Assembly (NCBI RefSeq): GCF_003731765.1
Contig: NZ_MOAL01000004.1
Span: forward strand, 1,798,001 to 1,862,000
Direction: 5' to 3'
Source: Pseudomonas chlororaphis
Lineage (GTDB): Bacteria > Pseudomonadota > Gammaproteobacteria > Pseudomonadales > Pseudomonadaceae
DNA: 64,000 bases
In this document: positions 46,372-55,003 of the stretch, in pieces
How the letters are laid out: the number at the start of each line of letters is the position of its first letter
Numbering within the stretch: the stretch's first letter is position 1
Notes under the pieces: generated by a model
The model's database searches: none
What the model saw: the letters and a program-made list of their open reading frames with translations, nothing else
What the model was told of the DNA's origin: nothing
Position numbers and translations under genes: made by a program

Positions 46372-47387
46372 GGCGAAACCTGATCAGTATGGGTGGAAGT
46401 TAAACCGTCGACAGTCACGCTGCGGACCGGGGCCGCGGGCTGGCTGCGCAAGACTTTCTCGATAAAAAAGCGCGGACGCGCCCGCACATCGCTGTACATG
46501 CGCCCCAGGTATTCCCCCAGCAGGCCCATGCCGATGAACTGGCCACCGGTGAACACGAACAGCACGGCGAACAACACAAAGGTGCCGTCACCGGCCCAGG
46601 TGGCGCCGAAAATCAACCGCAGGACGATCAGCATCAGGGCGAACAGACCGCCGAGGCCGGCCATGCCGAAACCGATGATGCTCAGCAGCCGTAGGGGCGT
46701 GGTGGTCATGCAGGTGATCAGGTCGAACATCAGGTTGATCAGGCGCATCGGGCTGTACTTGGAGTCGCCGTGCTCGCGCTCGGCGTGCTCCACCAGCACC
46801 TCGGTGGTGTGCCGGGCAAAGCTGTTGGCGAGGATCGGGATAAAGGTACTGCGCTCGGTGCAGGCCAGCATCGCGTCGATGATGGTCCGGCGATAGGCCC
46901 GCAGCATGCAGCCGTAATCGCTCATGGCGACCCCGGTGGAACGCTGCACGGCCAGGTTGATCAGCTTCGACGGCCAGCGGCGCAGGGCCGAATCCTGGCG
47001 GTTGTTGCGCACCGTGCCGACCACGTCGTAACCCAGCTCGGCCTGGGCCACCAGGCGTGGAATTTCTTCCGGCGGGTTCTGCAGGTCGGCATCCAGGGTG
47101 ATCACCACGTCGCCGCGGCACTGTTCGAAGCCGGCCATGATTGCCGCGTGCTGGCCGTAGTTGCGGTTGAGAATCACCGCCACCACAGGGCTGCCTTCGC
47201 GTTCGGCGGCGGCTTGCAGGATGTTCGCCGACTCGTCGCGGCTGCCGTCGTCCACCAGTACGATTTCAAAGTCGTAGGTCAGTTGGCGGCAGGCCGCTTC
47301 GGTGCGGCGCAACAGCTCGGGCAAGCTTTGTTCTTCGTTGTAGACCGGGATGACGATCGACACGAACTGAATGGGATAGGGTTTCAA
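46368..47387 (-). CDS. arnC: undecaprenyl-phosphate Ara4FN transferase ArnC
   Basis: 339 aa. GT2 domain VSIVIPVYNEEQSLPELL and DADLQNPPEEIPRLV, then two C-terminal helices. I choose the TTG at 47387 (MKPYPIQFVSIVIP), matching known ArnC N-termini and lying 5 bp after the arnB stop; a longer frame would overlap arnB by 100 bp. Confidence 0.9.
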   Translation of the reverse strand: MKPYPIQFVSIVIPVYNEEQSLPELLRRTEAACRQLTYDFEIVLVDDGSRDESANILQAAAEREGSPVVAVILNRNYGQHAAIMAGFEQCRGDVVITLDADLQNPPEEIPRLVAQAELGYDVVGTVRNNRQDSALRRWPSKLINLAVQRSTGVAMSDYGCMLRAYRRTIIDAMLACTERSTFIPILANSFARHTTEVLVEHAEREHGDSKYSPMRLINLMFDLITCMTTTPLRLLSIIGFGMAGLGGLFALMLIVLRLIFGATWAGDGTFVLFAVLFVFTGGQFIGMGLLGEYLGRMYSDVRARPRFFIEKVLRSQPAAPVRSVTVDGLTSTHTDQVSP

Positions 47388-47392
47388 AGGCT

Positions 47393-48532
47393 TCAGTCCA
47401 GGAGGGTTGCAATGGCACCGGTGACCCGCTCGACGTCGTCGAGGGTCATGTCCGGGAACAGTGGGATCGAACAGAGGCGTGCGGAGTTCCACTCGGTGTT
47501 GGGCAATTGCACCTGAGGGAAGCGCTGGCGGTAATAGGTGTGCAGATGGGTGGCAATAAAATGGATGCCGGTGCCGATGTTCTGCGCCTGCAGGCCTTGC
47601 ATAAAGGCCTCGCGGTCAAGGCCGCAGCGCTCGGCGTCGATGCGCAGGATAAACAGGTGCCAGGCGTGTTGCTGAGGGTAGGCGGGCAGTGCCAGGGGTT
47701 GGACCGGCAGGTCCTTGAGGCGCTCCAGGTAGGCCTGGGCCAGGTGTTCACGCTTGGCGTTGATTTCGTCCAGGCGCTGCAATTGCACCAGGGCGATGGC
47801 CGCGTTGATGTCGGCCAGGTTGTACTTGAAGCCCGGTTCGATCACCTGGGCCTGGGGTTTGCGGCCGTGGGTCAGGCGGTCGTAGGCGTCCACCCCCAAA
47901 CCGTGGAACTTGAGCATGCGCACCCGATCGGCCAGGGCCTGGTCGTCGCTGACGAACATCGCGCCTTCGGCACAGGTCATGTTCTTGATCGCATGGAAGG
48001 AAAAGATCGCCGTGCCCTGGGCACCAATCGCCCGGCCGCGATAGAAGGTACCGGCGGCGTGGGCAGCGTCTTCGATCACCGGGATGCCGTGGCGCTCGGC
48101 CAAGGCATACAGCGGGTCGAGGTCAAAAGCCGCGCCGGCGTAGTGCACCGGAATGATGGCTTTGGTTCGTGGGGTGATGGCGGCTTCGATGGCCGCGACA
48201 TCGCTCATCAGGGTGTCGAGGTCGACATCGACAAACACTGGGGTCGCCCCCAGCAGGCAGATCATGTTCGCGGTGGAGACCCAGGTCTGGGACGGGGTGA
48301 TGACTTCATCCCCCGGGCCGATGCCCAGGGCCAGCAGGGTAATGTGCATGGCACCGGTGGCCGAGGACAGGGCCACGGCATGGCGGGCACCGACCCGTTC
48401 GGCGAATTGCTGTTCCAGCTCCTGGTTTTTCGGCCCGGTGGTGATCCAGCCGGAACGTAGAACCTGCTCTACAGCGGCGATCTCTTCATCGCCAATGCTC
48501 GGCCGTGAAAAGGGAAGGAAAGCCTGGTTCAT
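47393..48532 (-). CDS. arnB: UDP-Ara4O aminotransferase ArnB
   Basis: PLP-dependent DegT/DnrJ aminotransferase, 379 aa. PLP lysine in FSFHAIKNMTCAEGA; SSATGAMHITLLALG phosphate loop. Makes UDP-Ara4N from UDP-4-keto-arabinose. First gene of the arn operon. Confidence 0.95.
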   Translation of the reverse strand: MNQAFLPFSRPSIGDEEIAAVEQVLRSGWITTGPKNQELEQQFAERVGARHAVALSSATGAMHITLLALGIGPGDEVITPSQTWVSTANMICLLGATPVFVDVDLDTLMSDVAAIEAAITPRTKAIIPVHYAGAAFDLDPLYALAERHGIPVIEDAAHAAGTFYRGRAIGAQGTAIFSFHAIKNMTCAEGAMFVSDDQALADRVRMLKFHGLGVDAYDRLTHGRKPQAQVIEPGFKYNLADINAAIALVQLQRLDEINAKREHLAQAYLERLKDLPVQPLALPAYPQQHAWHLFILRIDAERCGLDREAFMQGLQAQNIGTGIHFIATHLHTYYRQRFPQVQLPNTEWNSARLCSIPLFPDMTLDDVERVTGAIATLLD

Positions 48533-48995
48533 AGGGACCTCGGAAAAAAACTTATCGCAAGACTGGGGAGTCAGAAAAAATAGAAAAAAGGATGGAGATT
48601 TCAGAGGCTATTGAGGCGACATGTTTTCATCGTCAGCGACATCCGATTGTTGGGCCACCGTAGCGTTCCGTGCAAACCCTGATTAAAGACCATGTTGGCG
48701 AAAAGTAAATGTGGATCAACATGTTATCTTCGCTCGACGAGAATCGCATGCATTCAAATTTGGCTGATTTCGGTGGCTGAGATTAAGCGGGAAAATGTGA
48801 AACGAATATGAAAATTAGCGTAAAACGGCGTTTATCTTCGAGGCAGACAGCCAGTGTTCAGTTTGTGGGTCTCGAGGCTTGAATCAGTGAAAGAAACAGG
48901 TGGGCGCAGGGCATTCCGTGGCCACAAAACCGTACAAAAAGTGCAGGCGCTTATGACTCAGGTCAAACCGTGGCAAGAACCCGAGCGAGGACGCT
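48533..48995. other. intergenic region between arnB and integrase
   Basis: 463 bp, distinctly AT-richer than its surroundings. It must carry the arn promoter (minus). A 16-codon reading frame MTQVKPWQEPERGRCD (48953-49003) overlaps the integrase GTG start and might couple its translation. No other gene is seen. Confidence 0.5.
48672..48688 (-). promoter_or_regulatory. candidate PhoP/PmrA-type box upstream of arnB
   Basis: On the minus strand CTTTAA-N5-GTTTGC lies 140 bp before arnB, with half-sites 11 bp apart as in the boxes near lpxO and the DUF2790 genes. arn operons are PhoPQ/PmrAB regulated in pseudomonads; the site itself is inferred. Confidence 0.35.
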
Positions 48996-49952
48996 GTGAC
49001 TGACGCCGTCGATTCCGCCCCTGACAAGCACGGCCAGCCCTCGAGGACGGTACCCAACCCGTTGCGACTGTACCTGGCGCGCCTGGCCCCATCGAGCCAG
49101 TCGACCATGCGCTACGTGCTGCAGGATGCGGCGGACCGCCTGGGGTTCGACGAGCTGGACATCGAGGACATCCCCTGGCACGGGTTGCAGCCCCAGGACG
49201 TCAGCGCCCTGGTGGCGGCCCTGCGTGAAGACGGTTATGCGCCCAATACCTCGTCGCTGTACGTCAACGCCTTGCGTGGGGTGATGAACGAGGCCTGGCG
49301 GGTCAGCCTGATCAGCCAGGAGCACCTGCTGAAGATGCGCTCGGTCAAGCCCATGGCCGGGACGCGCCTGTCCCAGGGGCGCAACCTGCGACGCAACCTG
49401 ATCCAGGAACTGATGGCCGTCTGCGCCGCCGACCCGCGCCCGCAGGGTGTGCGTGACGCGGCAATCATTGCCGTGCTGTACGGCTCGGGAATGCGCAAAT
49501 CGGAGTCGGTGAACATCGACCTCGATCAGGTGGACTTCGCCGAGCGCAGCCTGCGGGTCACCGGCAAGGGCAACAAGCAATTGATCAAATACGCGCCGAC
49601 CTGGGCCTTTGCCAAGCTCCAGGCCTGGCTTGAACTGCGGCGTTCGCAACTGGGGGCCGGTGAGGCGGACGACGCATTCCTGTTCAACCGTATCCGTCGT
49701 GGCGGGCATATCACCCGCGAGCGCATCAGCAAACACGCGATCTACTACATTGCCCGCCAGCGTGGCGCGCAGATCGGTGTGCCGATCATGCCCCACGATT
49801 TTCGCCGTTCCTTCATCACCCGGGTGATCGAGGAATACGACCTGTCCATCGCCCAGAAACTGGCCCACCACACCAATATCCAGACCACCGCCAACTACGA
49901 TGTGCGCGATGACAACGAACGGCGCCGGGCCATCGACCGTTTTGACCTTTGA
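48996..49952 (+). CDS. tyrosine-type site-specific recombinase, orphan
   Basis: 318 aa, GTG start with GCGAGGACG ribosome site. SAM-like N-terminal DNA-binding domain (residues 20-120), then catalytic residues: Arg in YGSGMRKSE, Lys in GKGNKQL, His-x2-Arg in HDFRRSF, His in LAHHTN and Tyr in TTANYDVRDDN. All six core residues are present, so it should be active. No excisionase, phage genes or att repeats are visible. Confidence 0.9.
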   Translation: MTDAVDSAPDKHGQPSRTVPNPLRLYLARLAPSSQSTMRYVLQDAADRLGFDELDIEDIPWHGLQPQDVSALVAALREDGYAPNTSSLYVNALRGVMNEAWRVSLISQEHLLKMRSVKPMAGTRLSQGRNLRRNLIQELMAVCAADPRPQGVRDAAIIAVLYGSGMRKSESVNIDLDQVDFAERSLRVTGKGNKQLIKYAPTWAFAKLQAWLELRRSQLGAGEADDAFLFNRIRRGGHITRERISKHAIYYIARQRGAQIGVPIMPHDFRRSFITRVIEEYDLSIAQKLAHHTNIQTTANYDVRDDNERRRAIDRFDL

Positions 49953-50073
49953 CGGGGGCTCGCATGGCGTGCGCACCCGGTGAATTTTTTGCGACATCCG
50001 CGTAAGTGCCTTCGGCACTCGGCCACAATCAGGCTGTCCAAACCCACAGCCAATCCACACAGGAGTATCGACG

Positions 50074-50505
50074 ATGGATGAGATGGAACTGCCCGACGCG
50101 CTGCACGAACAGATCAGCGACCTTTGCGAGCAAGGTGATGAGCTGGCCGAGTCGGGCGACTACCCGGCGGCGCTGGTTGAATACCGCCAGGCCTGGCAGC
50201 TGATCCCGCAGCCCAAGGAAAACTGGGAAGCGGCGACCTGGGTCCTGGCGGCCATCGCCGATGCCTTGTATCTCAGCGGTGACCTGGCCGGGGCCCGCGA
50301 CACACTGGAACACGCCATGCATTGCCCTGATGCCCTGGGCAACCCATTCCTGCATTTGCGGCTGGGCCAGGTGCTGTTCGACAGCGGTGCACCGGACCAG
50401 GCCGCCGACCAGTTGATGCGTGCCTACATGGGCGCGGGTGCGGCGATTTTCGCCGAGGAAGACCCTCGCTACCTGGCGTTCCTTGGCACCCGGGCCCAGC
50501 TCTAG
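50074..50505 (+). CDS. tetratricopeptide-repeat protein
   Basis: 143 aa, start after CACAGGAG. TPR-like helices GDELAESGDYPAALVEYRQAWQL, WVLAAIADALYLSGDLAGARDTLEHA and PFLHLRLGQVLFDSGAPDQAADQLMRAY, three repeats, no signal peptide. Small cytoplasmic scaffold; it precedes the effector/immunity pair by 134 bp but has its own spacing, so a link to type VI secretion is only possible. Confidence 0.8.
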   Translation: MDEMELPDALHEQISDLCEQGDELAESGDYPAALVEYRQAWQLIPQPKENWEAATWVLAAIADALYLSGDLAGARDTLEHAMHCPDALGNPFLHLRLGQVLFDSGAPDQAADQLMRAYMGAGAAIFAEEDPRYLAFLGTRAQL

Positions 50506-50540
50506 CCGGAAAACTGTGAGCCATTGCACAGTCTTGCCAG

Positions 50541-50585
50541 CCCTCGGCGAACCCGCTGAACAGTCGCTGAGGGCCGGCCTATACT
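50541..50585 (+). promoter_or_regulatory. promoter with overlapping dyad before the Tge2-like gene
   Basis: TGAACA (50557-50562), 17-bp spacer, TATACT (50580-50585). An imperfect dyad CCCTCGGCGA / TCGCTGAGGG (50541-50573, one mismatch) spans the -35, possible operator or 3' hairpin of the TPR gene. Confidence 0.5.
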
Positions 50586-50639
50586 GCGCCGCTTCAACGA
50601 TCCACCCACGGAATCGAATCGTCCATTGAGGGAGCAAGC

Positions 50640-51089
50640 GTGAGCCTGTGTAATAACGTCAGTGCAGTGACCTTTGTCAGCAAGCACAAGGCTGTGTGCC
50701 AGCCGATAGCCGACCAGTTGAATGTCCCGGTGGAGAACATCCTCGGTCTCGCCGCCCAGGAGAGCCAATACGGCACCGGGCGCATTGCCCGGGAGATGAA
50801 CAACTACTTTTCCCTGCACGCCCCGGCGCCCCTGCAGATCGGCGCTGAGGCGCCCCAGGGCAATGCACGGATCAAAGTGGCGAAGTTTTCTTCATTCCAG
50901 CAATGCGCCCAGTCGTTCGCCACCCGCTACGGCTCGGCGGTGCGTGGCAAGCAGGACCCCATGGAGTTTGCCCTGGCCCTGGTGCAGATCGGTTTTAACA
51001 CCGGTGACGCCGCCACTGGCGGGCGCAATGGCTTCGCCAAGTACCTGGCGGACATCATCAAGTCAGTCAAAGGACGCATGGCGTGCTGA
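50640..51089 (+). CDS. tge2: T6SS peptidoglycan glucosaminidase effector (Tge2-like)
   Basis: 149 aa, GTG start after GAGGGAGC. Glucosaminidase (GH73) fold with catalytic Glu41 in LGLAAQESQYGTG and the REMNNYFSLHAP region; no signal peptide, so it must reach the periplasm by another route. The downstream gene overlaps by 7 bp and encodes an exported protein. Size, fold and this arrangement match the P. protegens Tge2-Tgi2 type VI effector/immunity pair. Sequence family is inferred by eye. Confidence 0.7.
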   Translation: MSLCNNVSAVTFVSKHKAVCQPIADQLNVPVENILGLAAQESQYGTGRIAREMNNYFSLHAPAPLQIGAEAPQGNARIKVAKFSSFQQCAQSFATRYGSAVRGKQDPMEFALALVQIGFNTGDAATGGRNGFAKYLADIIKSVKGRMAC

Positions 51090-51553
51090 ACAGAACATTG
51101 ACCCGCCTCGCCCTGGGCCTGTTGCTCAGCGCCGAGGCCCTGGCGGCCGGTCAGGCGGCGAGCCTGCAACCGGCGCAGATCACCCCCAGCGGCCTGAACC
51201 AAGAGCAGGCGCAGCAAGTGTTGCGCCTGGCCCTCAAGCACCAGCGCCATGACCTGAACCGCCCCGGGGTGTTTATCGACGGTGACCTGCGGGATGACCA
51301 GGGGCGGCCGCCGCATCCGGGTTACTTCGATTTCAGCCTGGGCTACAACGACCCCAAGGCCGGCGCGACCGAGTACTGGGGCCTGTATGCGGTCAGTGTG
51401 CTGACCGGTGATGTCTGGGAAATCAACCGTTGCGAGCGCCTGGTGTTCGTTGAACTCAAGCACCTGCAGGGGCAGATCATGGCTCGGACGGGCAAGACCC
51501 AGGCCGATGAAGAGGCGCAGCGCCAGGGCCTGGGATGTGAGGACGAGAACTGA
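51083..51553 (+). CDS. tgi2: periplasmic immunity protein (Tgi2-like)
   Basis: 156 aa, GTG start with AAGGA eight bases before, inside the effector gene. Signal peptide MLNRTLTRLALGLLLSAEALAAG, then a soluble domain with two cysteines (NRCERL, GLGCEDEN). Position and periplasmic targeting match an immunity protein that blocks the adjacent glucosaminidase. Confidence 0.65.
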   Translation: MLNRTLTRLALGLLLSAEALAAGQAASLQPAQITPSGLNQEQAQQVLRLALKHQRHDLNRPGVFIDGDLRDDQGRPPHPGYFDFSLGYNDPKAGATEYWGLYAVSVLTGDVWEINRCERLVFVELKHLQGQIMARTGKTQADEEAQRQGLGCEDEN

Positions 51554-51592
51554 GGCCTGAGCAGGCGGCGCTTGAGAGCGCCGCCTTGGGTT

Positions 51593-51910
51593 TCAAGCCA
51601 CGGCCAGCCAGTGGATGGCTGCGAAGTAGGCGGCGGTGCCGATGGCGGCAGCGCCGATCAGGCCCAGCACATTGCTCAGGGCAATGGCCCCGACGATGAG
51701 CAGGGACAGGCTGGCCGCCAGAGGCTCCTTGCTCATTTCGCTGTAGGCGATGTACACCGCGAAATTGATGAACACGGCCACTGGCAGCACTCGCTCCATC
51801 CCGCGTTGCAGGCCCGCCGGCAGGCGAACATTGACGAAGGCCGGAATGATTCGTACCAGGCAACTGGTGGCGAACAGGGCGGCGATGGTGATCCAGGTCG
51901 AGGTGGTCAT
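51593..51910 (-). CDS. azlD: branched-chain amino-acid exporter subunit AzlD
   Basis: 105 aa from ATG 51910, overlapping the azlC stop by 4 bp. Four hydrophobic segments (TIAALFATSCLVRIIPAFVN, MERVLPVAVFINFAVYIAY, ...) as in AzlD. Small membrane partner of AzlC. Last gene of the putative RiPP operon. Confidence 0.9.
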   Translation of the reverse strand: MTTSTWITIAALFATSCLVRIIPAFVNVRLPAGLQRGMERVLPVAVFINFAVYIAYSEMSKEPLAASLSLLIVGAIALSNVLGLIGAAAIGTAAYFAAIHWLAVA

Positions 51911-52617
51911 AGGTTGGCCTTGCTCAATACGGCGGTGGCCAGCAACACGCTGGGGATCCAGAAATACACGGGGCCCATCCACAGGATCAGCAGCAGGGCC
52001 AGGCCCACGCACACGGCCACCAGGGCCAGCATCCCCACCAATCGGTTGCGCTCGACACTCAGCCGGCTGCGCAGTTGTGACAGCGACAGGTACATCAGCA
52101 CCACGCTGGCCGGATAGCCCAGGTTGACCTCGTTACCGATCCACTCCGGGGGCAACAGCTTGCCCAGCAGGGCACCCAGCACCCCGGACACCACCCAGGC
52201 AAAAAAGATCGTCGCGCGGATCAACAGCACCGTCGCCGGGCTGTCTTCCTCATGCTCGGTGGCATAGGCTTCGTCGCCGAGCATGTGCGCCACGCTGGCT
52301 TTTTGCAGCGTGGGCCGTGGCAGGCGAGCGGACGAGGTGAAGGCAATCGGCAAGTAACGACTGTTGATCGAAGCGGTCACCAGCAACAGGGTAAAGAAGC
52401 CGGCCCCGGACTGAGCCAGAGGCAGCACCGCGAACTGGCCGCTGCCGGTGAATCCCAGCAGGCCCACCAGGGCGACCTCCAACAGTGACCAGTCGGCCCG
52501 TGCCGCGAGCACCCCGAACAGCATGCTCACCGGCACAATGGCCAATGCCGCCGGGGCAACCCGGCGCAAGGCACTGGGCCGACTTTCCACCAACTCAAGT
52601 TCTTGACCGACTTCCAT
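51907..52617 (-). CDS. azlC: branched-chain amino-acid exporter subunit AzlC
   Basis: 236 aa, AGGGAGGCGAT before ATG. LIV-E family permease: VPVSMLFGVLAARADWSLLEVALVGLLGFTGSGQFA, NSRYLPIAF and LGDEAYAT are family blocks; about seven helices. AzlCD exports branched-chain amino acids or analogues such as azaleucine. Here it follows the dioxygenase by 39 bp, so the cargo may be a modified amino acid or small peptide product. Confidence 0.92.
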   Translation of the reverse strand: MEVGQELELVESRPSALRRVAPAALAIVPVSMLFGVLAARADWSLLEVALVGLLGFTGSGQFAVLPLAQSGAGFFTLLLVTASINSRYLPIAFTSSARLPRPTLQKASVAHMLGDEAYATEHEEDSPATVLLIRATIFFAWVVSGVLGALLGKLLPPEWIGNEVNLGYPASVVLMYLSLSQLRSRLSVERNRLVGMLALVAVCVGLALLLILWMGPVYFWIPSVLLATAVLSKANL

Positions 52618-52656
52618 ATCGCCTCCCTGGGCAATTTATTATGTGAGGCCTGTGAC

Positions 52657-53394
52657 TCAGGCCTTCAGTGCTTCACGCTCGTGGGCAATGCCGTAGGCGC
52701 GGGTTTCCCAGCGGTTGATCTCGATCACCCAGATATCGCGGTAGCCAGTGGTGCCAGACTCGGCTTCGATCTCGCTGGCGTAATGGATGTAGCGCTGGTC
52801 ATCGATGAGAATCGCCTGATTTTCTTCGAGGACGTCACGGTAAACCACCTCCATGGTTTTTGGATCGATGACTTGGGTTTCGCCGCCGCGGACATTTTCC
52901 CGCTTGGCGATGGCGATGACACTGTATTCGTGACCGTCGCGGTGCGGACCTTCGGGCACGGTGACACCACGGAACTCGTCGTTGACCACCACGCGGATCT
53001 GGTTGACGTTGATCTGGAACAGATCACGGCGGTCGATCGGCAGGTTGTCCAGCACCCGGGCGATCAGCGGCGAGGGATCGACTTCCATGCGCTCACGGTG
53101 GCGAGCCACGCCGCCGGCTTCCTTGAGCTTGATGTAGCGCGCCGATTGCACGTATTTACGCTGGGGCAGCAGGGCGAAGACCCATTCACTTTCATCCCAG
53201 TAGCCGAAGAACTGCGACAGGCGGATTTCCCGCAGGCGGCTGAGGCTGTGGCCGTCCCGCGGCATGTTGGCGAAGGACGCCTCGACTTCGGCGGACATTT
53301 TCGGCATCTCGATCACGCAGTAGCCTTGGCGTTCGTAGTCACTGTTGGCCGACACGGTTTGGAGTTGCGGTTGGGTTGCGATAGCGCTGAGCAT
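52657..53394 (-). CDS. 2OG-Fe(II) dioxygenase, amino-acid hydroxylase type (PF10014-like)
   Basis: 245 aa from ATG 53394 (GGAAG). The cupin metal triad is H151-x-D153 (EGPHRDGHEYSV) with H204 (RYIHYASEI), and R219 (GYRDIW) fits the 2-oxoglutarate anchor. This family includes bacterial L-isoleucine 4-hydroxylases. It lies 29 bp after the radical SAM gene and before azlCD, so it could hydroxylate the precursor peptide or a released Val/Thr-derived product. Confidence 0.82.
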   Translation of the reverse strand: MLSAIATQPQLQTVSANSDYERQGYCVIEMPKMSAEVEASFANMPRDGHSLSRLREIRLSQFFGYWDESEWVFALLPQRKYVQSARYIKLKEAGGVARHRERMEVDPSPLIARVLDNLPIDRRDLFQINVNQIRVVVNDEFRGVTVPEGPHRDGHEYSVIAIAKRENVRGGETQVIDPKTMEVVYRDVLEENQAILIDDQRYIHYASEIEAESGTTGYRDIWVIEINRWETRAYGIAHEREALKA

Positions 53395-53423
53395 GGATTG
53401 GCTTCCTTGGCTGGCCGAAAAGA

Positions 53424-54938
53424 TCAGAGGTCGACCGATTGCAGGTCGAACGTGGCGATTTCGTAAGGTTTGAGCGATTCGATGTGCTTGCGGGTAATGC
53501 CCCGGTAGAAGTCGCAGGCCGAGGGCTCGACCACATTCACCGTGGCGTATTTCTTCTCCAGCGGGCCGAGGCACAGGCCACCGCAGAAACCCTCTATTTC
53601 ACAACCTTTGCAGAACTCCGGATTGTCCCGGCGCAGCCGGGCGTGGGCCTGATAGGGTTCGGCGTCGAGCAGTTGCTCGCCGTCGCGGATATTGCCCAGC
53701 AGGGTGGAGCCGGCCTTGCAGGCGAACACCGAGCCGTTGGGTTCGATGCTGAACTGCGCGCCCTTGGCCGAGCAGTTCTTGAAACCCCGGTAACTGACGC
53801 TGTCGAAACCCAGCATGACCTGGAAGATCTGGTGCCAGTAGCCGGTCAGTACCACGCCCCGTGAGCGGCCGTACTCAATCACCTTCCACAGGCGTTCGAC
53901 GATGTTCTGGGTGCCGAAGGTGGAGTAGAAGGTCGGATCGAAATCCACCACCACGCCGATTTCCCGGGCACCGACATCCACCGCCAGGTCGACGATCGAC
54001 TCGTCGAACTCGTACCAGGTGGCCGAGGTCAGCGCCGAGTTGATGGCCACGCGGTTGCCGTATTTTTGCAGCATGCGCAGGCCGGCGATCACCACCGGGG
54101 TGCTGTCGTCGCCATTTTTCAGCGGACGGCTGGGGCTGGTGGGGGAGTCGAAACTCACGCACACCGCCACTTGATGACGGGCAAAGTTCTCGGCGACTTC
54201 TTCGGTGATCAGCGAGCCGTTGGTGACCGTGGAGTAGGCGATGCGGATGCCGTCTTGCTGGCCGTTGCCGAAACGGTCGAGCACCGCCTTGATGGTGCGC
54301 CAGTTGAGCAGCGGTTCGCCGCCAAAGAACTGCACCATGACCTCTTCGACCCCGGCGGACTTGGCCACGGCCAGCGCCGATTCGACGTAAGCGACGCCAT
54401 CGGCGGGTTTCATCGAGCGGTTCTTGGGGTCGTACTGGTGGTCGAAGCGCTCCTTGGAGGCGTAGATGGAGTCTTCGATATTGACCTTGATGCCTTCGCG
54501 GGCGATCAGTCGGGATTCGTCCACCCGGTTGATTTCGTCCTCGGCGGACATTTCCTTGCCTTGCACCCCTTCAAAGCAGTAGGTGCAGCCAAAATTGCAG
54601 GCGTTGGCCAGGATCAACTGGATGATGTTGACCTTTTTGTGCACTTCGCCTTCGGGAAACGGCGACACGCCCTGTTGCTCGGGACGCACCAGCACGCGGC
54701 GCGCGATCAGTTGCTGGATCAGTTCTTCCTGGCGGGTCTCGGCCTCGCTTTCCAACAGCTCCGGGTCCAGCAATTGCGGCCTGATAAAACTCTGCAACAC
54801 CTGGGCACCGGCGGTATCAAGGAAAAACAACCCGCCCAGGTGGCGGTGATAGACGGCAAGTCGCTGGCCAACCTGCGTCTGGATAACATCACTGGAAAGA
54901 ACGTAGGTGTCTTTATTAACGACTGTCATGGACTGCAT
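53424..54938 (-). CDS. radical SAM/SPASM peptide maturase
   Basis: 504 aa from ATG 54938; the ATG three codons on (54929) has better spacing from GGAG. Residues 10-90 look like a peptide-binding PqqD/RRE-type winged region. C114-x3-C118-x2-C121 (ACNFGCTYC) binds the radical SAM cluster, FFGGEPLLNW is the GGE motif, and C-terminal cysteines in KNCSAKG, FACKAG, FCKGCEIEGFCGGLC and ACDF form a SPASM domain. It directly follows the GGTV-repeat peptide, its presumed substrate. Confidence 0.88.
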   Translation of the reverse strand: MQSMTVVNKDTYVLSSDVIQTQVGQRLAVYHRHLGGLFFLDTAGAQVLQSFIRPQLLDPELLESEAETRQEELIQQLIARRVLVRPEQQGVSPFPEGEVHKKVNIIQLILANACNFGCTYCFEGVQGKEMSAEDEINRVDESRLIAREGIKVNIEDSIYASKERFDHQYDPKNRSMKPADGVAYVESALAVAKSAGVEEVMVQFFGGEPLLNWRTIKAVLDRFGNGQQDGIRIAYSTVTNGSLITEEVAENFARHQVAVCVSFDSPTSPSRPLKNGDDSTPVVIAGLRMLQKYGNRVAINSALTSATWYEFDESIVDLAVDVGAREIGVVVDFDPTFYSTFGTQNIVERLWKVIEYGRSRGVVLTGYWHQIFQVMLGFDSVSYRGFKNCSAKGAQFSIEPNGSVFACKAGSTLLGNIRDGEQLLDAEPYQAHARLRRDNPEFCKGCEIEGFCGGLCLGPLEKKYATVNVVEPSACDFYRGITRKHIESLKPYEIATFDLQSVDL

Positions 54939-54962
54939 GCTCCGTTTACCCCATACCGAATC

Positions 54963-54994
54963 AGGGAACAGGCGCTGTTCAGCACCTGTTCCCT
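54963..54994 (-). terminator. hairpin between precursor and maturase
   Basis: AGGGAACAGG / CCTGTTCCCT perfect 10-bp stem, a one-base bulge each side, then GCTG/CAGC and a two-base loop. No T-run, so probably a partial terminator or mRNA stabiliser giving excess precursor over enzyme. Confidence 0.65.
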
Positions 54995-55003
54995 GGTACT
55001 GCC

